Source of the DNA: Candidatus Enterococcus moelleringii
GTDB taxonomy: Bacteria; Bacillota; Bacilli; Lactobacillales; Enterococcaceae
Reading direction: 5' to 3'
NCBI RefSeq assembly: GCF_017377575.1
Contig: NZ_JAFREM010000027.1
Location: forward strand, 1-64,000
DNA: 64,000 nt
Part shown: positions 9,756 to 17,698 of the stretch, piece by piece
How the letters are laid out: the number at the start of each line of letters is the position of its first letter
Position numbering within the stretch: the first letter of the stretch is position 1
Made by a program: the position numbers and the translations under genes
Notes under the pieces: generated by a model
Seen by the model: the letters and a program-made list of their open reading frames with translations, nothing else
The model's database searches: none
What the model was told of the DNA's origin: nothing

Positions 9756-9766
9756 CAAATTCCTCC

Positions 9767-10627
9767 TTAGTTGTTTTCGTCAATAAATTGGAACACATCT
9801 TCACCAAAGTATTCCTCAGACAACGACTGCAGCGTGCCATCTTCCTCCAGCTCACGAATCGCTCCTTCGTAGGCTTTAGCAAATGCTTCATTCTGCTCAT
9901 CTCTATGCAGCAGCGGATAAGTTGGAATACCTTTATAAGGAACATAGGTCAACTGATTGGCGTATTGATGATAGGCGCCGTCTTCGTTTTCAATCGCTTC
10001 TTCATAGGAAAGCTTAATATCAAAGAAAGCATCGTAGCGTTTTTCCAATACCCAAGCGTAGGCATCGGCGACATTAAAGGCTTCAGCCGCTGTCAATTGG
10101 ATCTGCTGGTCGGGATTTGCCTGATTGTATTCATCAATCACATTCCATTGCGCATTTTGCGGTGAGATCGGAACAAGCTTGCCTCCTGTTTTTGCAAACG
10201 AGTCGATATCCGTGATAGTGTCCGCATCCTCTTGACGAATGGTAAAGCCGATAATGCTGGCGCCGATTTTTTCCTCCGGCAGAATAAATTTCTCTGCCCG
10301 CTCTTCTGTGTACCAAGCACCTTTAACTCCCACATCGTATTTCCCTGATTCCAGCCCGATCAATAGATCATCGTCGCTAGTACCGGTAAATTCCAATTCA
10401 TACTGGGGCAGCTTTTCATCCACCGCTTTTAACACTTGAACCTCATAGCCGTCAGATTCGCCGGCTTCGTTGATAAAGTCATAAGGCACATAGTTTTGAG
10501 TGTGGGCGACTTGAATCGTAGTTACTTGTTTCTCATCAGCTGCGGCCGGCTGCTTGCTTTGCCTGACCAGCAATGTTCCCCCTACTACTGCTAAAACGAC
10601 AACAACACCTGCAATTAGTTTCTTCAC
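9767..10627 (-). CDS. Amino-acid ABC transporter substrate-binding protein
   Basis: A 286-residue periplasmic-binding-protein family 3 member (SBP_bac_3): VPYDFINEAGESDGYEVQVL, GLESGKYDVGVKGAWYTEER and the late GAIRELEEDGTLQSLSEEYF are typical. The N-terminus MKKLIAGVVVVLAVVGGTLL is a hydrophobic signal or anchor without a lipobox cysteine, unlike most Gram-positive binding proteins, so it is probably held by an uncleaved membrane anchor. GTG 10627 overlaps the upstream stop by four bases (GTGA) and has AAGGAGG. The ligand is unknown; the Cys-containing leader upstream makes cystine or a related thiol compound a reasonable guess. Confidence 0.88.
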   Translation of the reverse strand: MKKLIAGVVVVLAVVGGTLLVRQSKQPAAADEKQVTTIQVAHTQNYVPYDFINEAGESDGYEVQVLKAVDEKLPQYELEFTGTSDDDLLIGLESGKYDVGVKGAWYTEERAEKFILPEEKIGASIIGFTIRQEDADTITDIDSFAKTGGKLVPISPQNAQWNVIDEYNQANPDQQIQLTAAEAFNVADAYAWVLEKRYDAFFDIKLSYEEAIENEDGAYHQYANQLTYVPYKGIPTYPLLHRDEQNEAFAKAYEGAIRELEEDGTLQSLSEEYFGEDVFQFIDENN

Positions 10628-11619
10628 TTAACTTCCTCCTTGGTGTAAACCGCTTCGCGAACCCATTGCAAATGTTCCAGCGCAATATCACTCGGCACCG
10701 TGCAATCGGCCCCTACAATAACTCCAGTTGTTCCGGCTTCTTCAATCAACGCTTCAGCGGCCGCTTGGATTTCGGACTGATTGCCTTGATACAACAAGCC
10801 ATCCACCGTATTATCAAAGCCGCCAATGACCGTGCGGTTAAAGAAATTTTTACCTTCCGCTAGGGAAACTTCTTCCGGCCCGACTGCCCAGTTGACGGCG
10901 GCTGACGGATAATCTTGATATAAGGACAAATCGTTGGTGGCCCCTTCATAGCCGCAAATATGCAGAATGTTGTTGGCGGAGGCTTGATTAGCCGCCTGCA
11001 ACACCGTTAAATCCGAAGAGCGGACAAAGTGGGCGTAAGCTTCTGAAGAAATCCGGTCATCCTGAACATTTTGAACACTAAAGTAAATGCCGTCGATGTC
11101 GGTTTCCGTTAAAACGGCGGTGACTAAGTGGGCAATGTCTTCGGCAATAATTTGCAGAACCTGTTGCGTAAGCTGCGGATTTTCCAGCAAGAAATCAGCA
11201 AATTGTGCTTCGCCGCCTGCCAACTGCCATTTGAAATAAGTTGCTGGAGCGAAGATATTGTAAAAGGACGCAATGTCTTCTGTAAATTGAGCTTTCTGTT
11301 CCTTGATTAAAGCAACCTGCTGCTGAATCCAAGGATGATCTTTGCCAATCGACTGAATGTCCTTTAAGTCTTCAATACTTTCAGCTTGAGCGATTTGATC
11401 ATTGGGGTAGTAAAAGAACCCATCGCTCATCAACTTCACAAAGTCCGGTTGGAAGGCTTGGATAAAATCCCGATGCCCGTTGATATTTCTCTCAATCACA
11501 GACGGGATCGGCTGACGCAGCTGCTCTTCATCAGTAATAAAATGAAACCAAAATCCCACAGGTACTCGGGTGACTTCCTTTTGATGCAATGCACGTAAAA
11601 CCAATTCTCTTTTCGACAT
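10624..11619 (-). CDS. UROD-family (MtaA/CmuA-like) methyltransferase-type protein
   Basis: A 331-residue TIM-barrel protein of the uroporphyrinogen-decarboxylase superfamily. It is unlikely to be HemE: NNILHICGYEG supplies an HxC pair and VIVGADCTVP a later Cys, matching the HxC...C zinc site of MtaA/CmuA-type enzymes that pass methyl groups to thiols. No corrinoid protein gene is nearby. It is the first gene of an operon with an amino-acid ABC importer, so it may act on the imported compound. ATG 11619 follows GGGAG. The function is inferred from family and context; the substrate is unknown. Confidence 0.75.
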   Translation of the reverse strand: MSKRELVLRALHQKEVTRVPVGFWFHFITDEEQLRQPIPSVIERNINGHRDFIQAFQPDFVKLMSDGFFYYPNDQIAQAESIEDLKDIQSIGKDHPWIQQQVALIKEQKAQFTEDIASFYNIFAPATYFKWQLAGGEAQFADFLLENPQLTQQVLQIIAEDIAHLVTAVLTETDIDGIYFSVQNVQDDRISSEAYAHFVRSSDLTVLQAANQASANNILHICGYEGATNDLSLYQDYPSAAVNWAVGPEEVSLAEGKNFFNRTVIGGFDNTVDGLLYQGNQSEIQAAAEALIEEAGTTGVIVGADCTVPSDIALEHLQWVREAVYTKEEVK

Positions 11620-11654
11620 AAAAACACTCCCTTTTTTGTTTTGACCAAAGAAAA

Positions 11655-11681
11655 AAGGACTTGATAGGCTATCAAGTCCTT
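11655..11681 (-). terminator. Leader terminator (attenuator) before the UROD operon
   Basis: On the minus strand AAGGACTTGATAG pairs with TATCAAGTCCTT across two or three bases, followed by TTTTTTCTTT, 35 nt before the operon's first gene. Preceding it, CCTTAGAAAAA and TTTTTCTAAAGG (about 11690-11723) form another strong hairpin. A terminator between promoter and first gene implies conditional read-through. Confidence 0.85.
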
Positions 11682-11838
11682 TAGTCGCTCCTTTAGAAAA
11701 ATAGTGGTGTATTTTTTCTAAGGGTACGCTAAAGAACACGGCATTGACAAGCCATGTACATTTGTTCAGTTGTCATAACCGTACCAGCGACTTTTAGCAT
11801 GCGTGTTCTCCTCCTTTTTTTTGATTGGTCTAACTATA
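11682..11838 (-). promoter_or_regulatory. Leader A: upstream-ORF regulatory RNA of the UROD operon
   Basis: An extended -10 (TGGTATAGT, with ACTATA on the plus strand at 11833-11838) precedes a leader with a strong RBS, a 23-codon ORF, and GTTCTTTAGCGTACC (11723-11737 on plus as GGTACGCTAAAGAAC), then hairpins and a terminator. GAACACG near the ORF start can pair with CGTGTTC near its end, and GGTACG inside the ORF with CGTACC just after its stop, so alternative folds are possible. Leaders at 12.9 kb and 18.8 kb share this plan. Confidence 0.6.
11729..11800 (-). CDS. Upstream leader ORF, 23 codons, Cys-containing
   Basis: ATG 11800 follows AAGGAGGAG by 7 nt, a very strong ribosome-binding site. 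The peptide begins MLKVAGTVM and ends MYMACQCRVL, with two Cys codons (TGT, TGC) close to the stop. The stop codon is followed at once by CGTACC and the attenuator hairpins. Size, site and Cys codons near the end fit a leader peptide that senses charged tRNA-Cys through ribosome stalling. The coding status is inferred from the RBS and position. Confidence 0.5.
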   Translation of the reverse strand: MLKVAGTVMTTEQMYMACQCRVL

Positions 11839-11878
11839 CCAAGGGAATGGTGATTTGGATAATTGTTGTTATTGATGG

Positions 11879-12802
11879 TTAGTCATTGATTTTGCCAATA
11901 GATGTGGATGATTGGTCCACTGCTTCCTGCACCTTGTCCAAAAATAGGGTGGCCATTTCGCTTAAGGACCGTTGCTGATGGTAAACAGCTCCTAAGGTAT
12001 GAATCGCAGAATCGGCCAAGGGCTTTAGTATAATTTGATCTTTAGCGAAGCCCTCCACGATCCCCAACCCAGAAGCGTAGGCATCCGATCCGCACAATAA
12101 ATTCAACAGCGTGCCTCGGTCATTGGCATAGATCACTGACTGGGTAGTAGGGATTTCCAACGGGTCTTCATCAAAATGGGAAAACTCATACTCCTCCTGG
12201 GTAAAACGAATTTGCGGATATTCCGTTAAATCTGCCACGGTAATCTGTTCTTTTTGTGCCAACGGATGATCTTTCCGCAAAAAAATCTGAGTAACAAATT
12301 GTCCCAACGGTTGAAAGCTCAGCTGCTCCTGAGAAAAATGCCGTTCCAAAGAGCGGCGATTTGCGGGAGTCAGGTATAAAATCCCCAACTCACTGCGAAA
12401 GGTTTGCAGGCTTTCAATAATTTTTTGGGTGGTGGTTTCCACTAAATGGAAATTTTGGCACTCCGTTTGAAATTCCTTAAAGACAGCTAAAAAGGGTTGG
12501 GACAGAAAATCATAATGTTGAGCCGTGACCACAAAGTCCTTTTTCTTATCAGGCTGATAGTGGTTCTCTAAAAGCTCCACCTGAGCCAAAATCCGTTTGG
12601 CAGCCACTAAAAATTCACTGCCGGCTTCCGTTAAGCGCACGCCAGATTTAGAGCGGTGGAAAAGGCGGATGCCTAATGAGCTTTCTAACTCCTTAATAGA
12701 AGTGGATAAACTGGATTGGGTAACAAATAAATCTTTGGCAGCCTGACTGAAGCTGCCCGCCTCAGCGATTGCTACCGCATAACGACATTGTTGAAAATTC
12801 AT
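11879..12802 (-). CDS. LysR-family transcriptional regulator
   Basis: A 307-residue regulator: winged HTH at residues about 1-60 (MNFQQCRYAVAIAEAGSFSQ, then AAKDLFVTQSSLSTSIKELE) and a LysR substrate-binding domain from about 90. Start ATG 12802 follows AAAGGAG; upstream in-frame codons lie in the leader terminator. It sits directly upstream of, and points in the same direction as, the UROD/ABC operon, which it probably controls. Both transcripts have similar Cys-containing leader ORFs, so a CmbR/YtlI-like role in sulfur amino-acid metabolism is plausible but inferred. Confidence 0.88.
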   Translation of the reverse strand: MNFQQCRYAVAIAEAGSFSQAAKDLFVTQSSLSTSIKELESSLGIRLFHRSKSGVRLTEAGSEFLVAAKRILAQVELLENHYQPDKKKDFVVTAQHYDFLSQPFLAVFKEFQTECQNFHLVETTTQKIIESLQTFRSELGILYLTPANRRSLERHFSQEQLSFQPLGQFVTQIFLRKDHPLAQKEQITVADLTEYPQIRFTQEEYEFSHFDEDPLEIPTTQSVIYANDRGTLLNLLCGSDAYASGLGIVEGFAKDQIILKPLADSAIHTLGAVYHQQRSLSEMATLFLDKVQEAVDQSSTSIGKIND

Positions 12803-12830
12803 AAAAGGCTCCTTTCTGGGTAAAAGAAAA

Positions 12831-12856
12831 GAGGACTTGATCAATACCAAGTCCTC
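12831..12856 (-). terminator. Leader terminator (attenuator) before lysR
   Basis: On the minus strand GAGGACTTG pairs with CAAGTCCTC around an 8-nt loop, followed by TTTTCTTTT. It lies 29 nt before the LysR start, between promoter and gene. The stem arms resemble those of leader A (GGACTTG). Confidence 0.8.
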
Positions 12857-13008
12857 CAGCGCATATCCGACTATTCAGTCAGTTACAGGTACGCCAAAGA
12901 ACATGATGCGCAAAGACACATCATGCGTTGGCAGTTTGTTGCTGGCAATACTAAGTAGTCTCTGTTCATCATGTTCACATCCTTCATTAGAATATTATGA
13001 AGATAATA
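12857..13008 (-). promoter_or_regulatory. Leader B: upstream-ORF regulatory RNA of the LysR gene
   Basis: An extended -10 TGCTATTAT (ATAATA on plus at 13003-13008) with a TTGATT-like -35 (13025-13030) precedes a 29-codon ORF and the shared motif GTTCTTTGGCGTACC (plus GGTACGCCAAAGAAC at 12889-12903). GAACATGATG at the ORF start is exactly complementary to CATCATGTTC near its end, so the ORF start can be masked by the 3' part. This is the same plan as leader A. Confidence 0.6.
12883..12972 (-). CDS. Upstream leader ORF, 29 codons, Cys-rich
   Basis: ATG 12972 has AAGGA 8 nt upstream. The peptide starts MMNRDYLVLPATNC and contains four cysteines (positions 14, 19, 21, 24; MMCLCASCS) before TAA. 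Four Cys in 29 codons, immediately upstream of a terminator and a regulator gene, suggests a cysteine-sensing leader peptide. The first 12 bases (ATGATGAACAGA) are identical to the leader ORF at 18912. Translation is inferred. Confidence 0.5.
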   Translation of the reverse strand: MMNRDYLVLPATNCQRMMCLCASCSLAYL

Positions 13009-13161
13009 GCATAGTTTTAATCTAAATCAAATAGAAAGCTTGCTAAAAGTTGAAGAAGGAGCTGGAGGTTACTTTCGTTTGCACCGATGTGCATTATTAT
13101 CTGAATTAAATTGCAAAATATTGCAAAAGATGGTAAAATTAAGACGAGGGAGAAATCAATC

Positions 13162-13941
13162 ATGCTAATAGAAGAACGTTTAAGTAAAATCAAAACTATT
13201 TTAGAGCAGCAGGAAAGTGCTTCAATGGACTATTTAGCCCAACAGCTCGGGGTTTCCAAGGACACTATCCGCCGCGATCTGATCAAACTGGAGCAAAAAA
13301 ATGTCGTAAGACGCATCCACGGCGGAGCGATGTTAGCCAGTCGGGAAGCCCTGATTTTCGATTATCAAGAGCGGTCCAGTCGGGATCAGCAGGTAAAAGA
13401 GCAGATGGGGCAGCTGGCAGCGGAGATGATCAAAAGCAATTCTTCCATGATCTTAGACTCCTCCACAACTGTCGAAGCCGCCATTCCATACCTGCAAGGT
13501 AAAGGGGTGCTGGCGATAACCAATTCCCTAACGCACGCCACCTTATTGGCTCAGCTGGACAATAGTGAAATCAGTATCCTGCCGGGTAAGCTCCACAAAA
13601 AGCAGCTGTTTATTTACGGCGCCGAAACGGTCCAGAAAATCAGCGAATATTTGGTAGATTACACGTTGCTGGGAGTTTTCGCCATCAGCCAGAATGGGAT
13701 ATTTATCCATACCGAGGAAGAAGGTTTGGTGAAGCGCCAAATGGTACGACAAAGTAAAAAAGTTATCGCCATGGCAGATCATACGAAAATTGAAACCACC
13801 GGACTGTTTAAAATTTGTTCCTTGCAAGAATTAGATGTGTTAATAACCGATCAAATGCCTTCGCAGGAATTTATTGCAGCTTTAGAAGAAAACAATGTCG
13901 AACTAATCACCCTAAAAGGAGAAAAACATGAAAACAATTAA
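13162..13941 (+). CDS. DeoR-family transcriptional regulator
   Basis: A 259-residue repressor-type protein with an N-terminal DeoR HTH (about 5-55: ILEQQESASMDYLAQQLGVS, then KDTIRRDLIKLEQKNVVRRI and the HGGA signature) and a C-terminal DeoR sensor domain of sugar-phosphate-isomerase fold. ATG 13162 follows GAGGGAG; an earlier in-frame start at 13111 lacks an RBS. The last 14 bases overlap the following peptidase-like gene, so the two are co-transcribed and probably functionally linked. DeoR regulators usually respond to phosphorylated sugars or nucleosides, which contrasts with the peptidase-like partner. Confidence 0.9.
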   Translation: MLIEERLSKIKTILEQQESASMDYLAQQLGVSKDTIRRDLIKLEQKNVVRRIHGGAMLASREALIFDYQERSSRDQQVKEQMGQLAAEMIKSNSSMILDSSTTVEAAIPYLQGKGVLAITNSLTHATLLAQLDNSEISILPGKLHKKQLFIYGAETVQKISEYLVDYTLLGVFAISQNGIFIHTEEEGLVKRQMVRQSKKVIAMADHTKIETTGLFKICSLQELDVLITDQMPSQEFIAALEENNVELITLKGEKHENN

Positions 13942-15310
13942 ACTAACGACTGTCAAAGAACCAACGATTCACGAAGAAGTAGCCCCGGTCTTTTTAACTG
14001 ACGAAACGATGCAGCAGCGGAAAGAAAAAATCCTGTGCCTGATGAAAAAAGCTGCCTACGACTACTTGGTCGTTTATGCGGACAAAGAGCACGGCTCAAA
14101 TTTTGAGTACCTAACCGGCTTCTTCCCCCGTTTTGAAGAAGGCCTGTTGATTATCAACAAAGAAGGCGAAAGCTCCTTTGTTCTAGGTAATGAAAATCTG
14201 AAAATGGTAAATCACGCTCGGATCGAAGGCCAATTGTACCACTCGCCGTACTTCTCATTGCCGAATCAACCGATGGATAATGAACGACCTTTAAGCGACA
14301 TTTTTAAAGAGATCGGACTAGCAACTGCTAAAAAAATCGGGGTTGCTGGCTGGAAGATGTTTACACCAAAACTGACCGATGGCAAACAGCTGTTGGATTT
14401 ACCTTACTTCATCGTGGAAGAGCTAAAACAAGCTGCCCAGCAAGCAGAACTGTTAAATGCCTGCGATCTATTTATCAGCGGCGAGTATGGTGCTCGCACG
14501 GTGAACAATGCCAATGAATTTGCTCATTACGAATACGGCGCAAACTTAGCTTCTTCCCGTATTTTGCGTGCGTTGAATGCCATCGAACCAGGAATCAAAG
14601 AAGCTGAACTCGGCGAACTATTGAATGGCGAAGGCCAACTGAATTCAGTGGTGACCATTGCTGCAGCAGGAGATCGCTTTGAAAAAGCTAATTTTTATCC
14701 TACCCACAAAGCAGTCAAGGAAGGGGACAAATTGTCGCTAACCATCGGCTACAAGGGCGGTTTATCTAGTCGTTCCGGCTTCGTTATTCAAAAGGAAAGT
14801 GAATTACCTGCTGATCAACAGGATTACTTAGAAAAGGTCGTTTATCCATACTTTAGAGCAATGACTGCCTGGTTGAGTGAATCGAAGATCGGTCGTACCG
14901 GCGGCGAGCTGTATCAAACAATCGAAACAGTCTTGCCTAAGGAAACCTACGGCTGGAGCTTGAATCCCGGACATTTAGTGGCGGATGAAGAATGGATGTC
15001 TTCACCAATTTATCCAGAATCAAAAGAAGTGCTAAAAAGCGGTATGATTTTCGAGATCGACATTATTCCATCAATTCCTGGATATCAAGGCACCAGCGCA
15101 GAAGAATGTGTGGCTCTGGCAGATGAAGAACTACAAAAAGAAATCAAAGAGCAATACCCAGAATTATGGGCCCGGATCGAAGGCCGCCGCGAATACATTC
15201 GCAACGAGCTGAATATTCCATTGTCAGACGACATCTTGCCGTTGTCTAACACAGTCGCTTACCTGCGACCTTTCTTCTTAGCGAAAGATCAAGCTTTAGT
15301 TGTTGAATAA
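13928..15310 (+). CDS. M24-family (Xaa-Pro aminopeptidase-like) protein, metal site degenerate
   Basis: A 460-residue creatinase/prolidase-fold protein: an N-terminal creatinase-like domain (LMKKAAYDYLVVYADKEHGS) and a C-terminal pita-bread domain (about 180-460). The usual first metal motif, LxDxGxxxxGYxSDxTR, is replaced by LSLTIGYKGGLSSRSGFV, so both aspartates are missing; later residues (NPGH, GMIFEID, EECV) partly persist. It is therefore probably not a working metallopeptidase and may be a binding protein or another hydrolase. ATG 13928 has AAAGGAG and overlaps the deoR gene. The fold is confident; the activity is doubtful. Confidence 0.75.
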   Translation: MKTIKLTTVKEPTIHEEVAPVFLTDETMQQRKEKILCLMKKAAYDYLVVYADKEHGSNFEYLTGFFPRFEEGLLIINKEGESSFVLGNENLKMVNHARIEGQLYHSPYFSLPNQPMDNERPLSDIFKEIGLATAKKIGVAGWKMFTPKLTDGKQLLDLPYFIVEELKQAAQQAELLNACDLFISGEYGARTVNNANEFAHYEYGANLASSRILRALNAIEPGIKEAELGELLNGEGQLNSVVTIAAAGDRFEKANFYPTHKAVKEGDKLSLTIGYKGGLSSRSGFVIQKESELPADQQDYLEKVVYPYFRAMTAWLSESKIGRTGGELYQTIETVLPKETYGWSLNPGHLVADEEWMSSPIYPESKEVLKSGMIFEIDIIPSIPGYQGTSAEECVALADEELQKEIKEQYPELWARIEGRREYIRNELNIPLSDDILPLSNTVAYLRPFFLAKDQALVVE

Positions 15311-15318
15311 CTATCAGA

Positions 15319-15350
15319 CACTGCTCAGATTTTGGGTAGTGTTTTTTGCA
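15319..15350 (+). terminator. Intrinsic terminator
   Basis: ACACTGCTC pairs with GGGTAGTGT (with G-U pairs), followed by TTTTTTGC, 10 nt after the M24-like gene. Confidence 0.75.
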
Positions 15351-15477
15351 TTTAGAAAAATCAATTCCAATCCCCGAGCTAGCTGCCGGAAAGTAAACAA
15401 TTCGTTAAAGCGGCAGCAACGAACCGGCTAGTTAAAATTTCTCCGCTATAATTAAAACAAAAAAGCACAGGTGAAGT

Positions 15478-17064
15478 ATGAAAAAGAATTTATTATCCGG
15501 CACCTTTTGGCTTTCGTCAGCGAATTTACTTTGCAAGGTTCTAGGCATTATTTATTTAATTCCTTGGCTGATGATGATGGGCTCAAAGGACGCCGAAGTG
15601 CGGGCACAAGCCCTATACAATGTCGCTTATTTACCCTATGCGCTGTTTTTAACCTTAGGCACAGCCGGTTTTCCCAGCGGTATTGCTAAAAAGATCGCTG
15701 CTGAAAAAGAGAATCCGCAAAATGTCCAGCTGCTGTTTAAAAGTTCATTAGGTATCATGGAAGGAATTGGAGTCATTTCCGCTATTTTGATGTTCATTTT
15801 CGCACCACTGTTGAGTCAGATTAGTCCGGTCAGCAATTTGCAGGAGGCAACCTGGGCCATTCGCAGCCTATGTCCTTCGTTAATGGTGATTCCAATTTTG
15901 AGTGCTTTGCGAGGGTATTTCCAAGGGGTCAGTGATGTGATTCCCTACAGCTTGTCCAACGTAATCGAACAGCTGGTGCGAGTGATCGTAATTTTGGCGG
16001 GGACCTTTTATCTGCGAGTGCTGACTGACGGCAGTATTTTATCCGCGGTGGTGATTAGTACGCTGGCTTCCTGCTTCGGGGGTCTGGTAAGTATCGCCTA
16101 TTTAATGTTTGTGGGGAAACGCAAAGACTATTTCCGTCTGCGATTTTTTGTTTTCCGACCTAGCACACTGCTGCAGGAGCAACGTCCGCTGGTGATATCA
16201 GTAATCCGCGAATCACTGCCATTTATCTATGTCGCTTCCGCAATTTCTATCGCACAGCTGATTGATCAGGTTACCTTAAAGGGGATCTTGTATTATTTGA
16301 CCCATCAACTTAGCCTGGGGCAAACGGAAGTCCTCTTTACTCAAGCCGCGGCGAACCCTAACAAATTGACGGCAGTGTTGATTACCATCATCGGCTCGAT
16401 TTCAGTGACCTCTTTGCCGTTGTTAACCAGTCTGCGCTCGCAAAAGGATTTGCTGGTAGGAATTTCTGATGTGTTGCGCCTAGCTTTGACTTTCTTACTG
16501 CCGGCAACCATTGGGATGTTCATTCTGGCACAACCAATGTATACGATCCTTTTTGGCTATGATCCGGCGACGACTGGATATATGCGATTAGCGATTGTAA
16601 CTACGGCTGTTTTAAGCATCAGTTCAATCTTATTGGCGATTATGCAGGCTATCGGAATGCATCGGGCAGCTATCACTTTAGTGACAAAAGCCTTAGCTAT
16701 TAAGCTGCTGCTGCAATTTCCCTTGGTCTGGTTGACTCGCGGCTATGGTCTGAACCTGGCAACGGGTGCAGCTTTTCTAGTAATTACTTTGCAAGGCTAT
16801 CGCAAAATTTGTTCTCATTATGAAATCCAACCGCTGCATTATGTTCGAAACTACGTGAAGCAGCTGATCTTTGCGGCTGGCGTGATGACGCTGCTTTGCG
16901 GTGTTGCTTATCTTTTGCTTGCCCAGCTGATTCAAGTAGACACACGTATGGGCGCCTTGCTAATTAGTGTGTTAATTGCTGGTTTAGGCAGCGGTATTTA
17001 TGTATTAGCCGGTTTGCCAAGGCAGGTTCAGAAGGTAAAGAATCGTTTGCTTTCGCATTTGTAG
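15478..17064 (+). CDS. MOP-superfamily polysaccharide/lipid flippase (SpoVB/MurJ-like)
   Basis: A 528-residue membrane protein with about 14 hydrophobic segments. Family features include the N-terminal SGTFWLSSANLLCKVLGIIY, GTAGFPSGIAKKIA, and SLCPSLMVIPILSALRGYFQ followed by GVSDVIPYSLSNVIEQLVR, as in SpoVB/YtgP-type members of the MATE/MOP superfamily that flip lipid-linked wall precursors. The start ATG 15478 follows AGGTGAAG. A TATAAT (about 15448) and a hairpin (GCTGCCG/CGGCAGC, 15384-15421) precede it. It is monocistronic; whether it moves lipid II or a teichoic or capsular unit is not visible. Confidence 0.85.
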   Translation: MKKNLLSGTFWLSSANLLCKVLGIIYLIPWLMMMGSKDAEVRAQALYNVAYLPYALFLTLGTAGFPSGIAKKIAAEKENPQNVQLLFKSSLGIMEGIGVISAILMFIFAPLLSQISPVSNLQEATWAIRSLCPSLMVIPILSALRGYFQGVSDVIPYSLSNVIEQLVRVIVILAGTFYLRVLTDGSILSAVVISTLASCFGGLVSIAYLMFVGKRKDYFRLRFFVFRPSTLLQEQRPLVISVIRESLPFIYVASAISIAQLIDQVTLKGILYYLTHQLSLGQTEVLFTQAAANPNKLTAVLITIIGSISVTSLPLLTSLRSQKDLLVGISDVLRLALTFLLPATIGMFILAQPMYTILFGYDPATTGYMRLAIVTTAVLSISSILLAIMQAIGMHRAAITLVTKALAIKLLLQFPLVWLTRGYGLNLATGAAFLVITLQGYRKICSHYEIQPLHYVRNYVKQLIFAAGVMTLLCGVAYLLLAQLIQVDTRMGALLISVLIAGLGSGIYVLAGLPRQVQKVKNRLLSHL

Positions 17065-17152
17065 AAATTACTAGCGAACTTAAAAACAATACCTATCAAA
17101 AAGAAGACAATTCCTTGTATACTAATGATAGAAAAAGAAGGGAAGGTAAATT

Positions 17153-17647
17153 ATGCCAACTTGTAAAGAAACCCGCGCGGTCCAAACGCATTTAATCATG
17201 TACTCTCAAATGAATATGCACAAGACTCTTTATGGCGGTCAGTTAATGCACTGGTTAGATGAAACAGCCGGTATTGCAGCTGCTCGGTTTGCTAGAACCA
17301 GCTTAGTAACCGCCTCATTGGATCAACTAGATTTTCTGCAGCCGTTATATGAAGGCCATTCTGTTTGTTTGGAAGCCTATGTGTCTGGTGCCGGAAAACG
17401 TTCGATGGAAGTGTTTGTAAAGGTGATTGGAGAAGATTTATTGAAAAGTGAGCGCTATCTAGCAGCTACTAGTTTCTTAACCTTCACCAGCCTTGATCGC
17501 AGGATTGAATTGCCAGATATTACTCCTGAGACCGCCGAAGAAAAATATATCTGTGCCGGCTACGCTGCTCGTCGTGCTTCCCGTAAAGAAAAGCGGACAG
17601 AAAGCATTGAACTGGCGAAACATGTAAATACCGAACTTCCTTGGTAA
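17153..17647 (+). CDS. Acyl-CoA thioesterase (hotdog fold, YkhA-like)
   Basis: A 164-residue cytosolic hotdog-fold enzyme of the 4HBT acyl-CoA thioester hydrolase group. The segment MNMHKTLYGGQLMHWLDETA followed by GIAAARFA is the usual active-site region (N-x-H-x-x-GG-x-x-M-x-x-D), with Asp likely catalytic. It would release free fatty acids from acyl-CoA; chain specificity is unknown. ATG 17153 follows GAAGGGAAGGT. It is a single gene with its own terminator, converging with the trpX-like gene. Confidence 0.88.
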   Translation: MPTCKETRAVQTHLIMYSQMNMHKTLYGGQLMHWLDETAGIAAARFARTSLVTASLDQLDFLQPLYEGHSVCLEAYVSGAGKRSMEVFVKVIGEDLLKSERYLAATSFLTFTSLDRRIELPDITPETAEEKYICAGYAARRASRKEKRTESIELAKHVNTELPW

Positions 17648-17650
17648 GCA

Positions 17651-17696
17651 AAAGCAACAGCCTCTTTTCAGTCTAGAGGCGGTTGCTTTTATTTAT
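17651..17696. terminator. Bidirectional intrinsic terminator
   Basis: AAAGCAACAGCCTCT pairs with AGAGGCGGTTGCTTT (one mismatch), with T-rich sequence following and A-rich preceding. It serves the thioesterase gene and the converging trpX-like gene. Confidence 0.85.
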
Positions 17697-17698
17697 AA

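Noticed and set aside
9701-10165. A 154-codon plus-strand open frame antisense to the ABC operon.
   Set aside because: It overlaps two well-supported transporter genes and shows no family features or RBS.
10624-11619. Annotation of the UROD-family gene as hemE.
   Set aside because: The HxC...C zinc pattern and the ABC-operon context do not fit uroporphyrinogen decarboxylase, and no other haem-synthesis gene is near.
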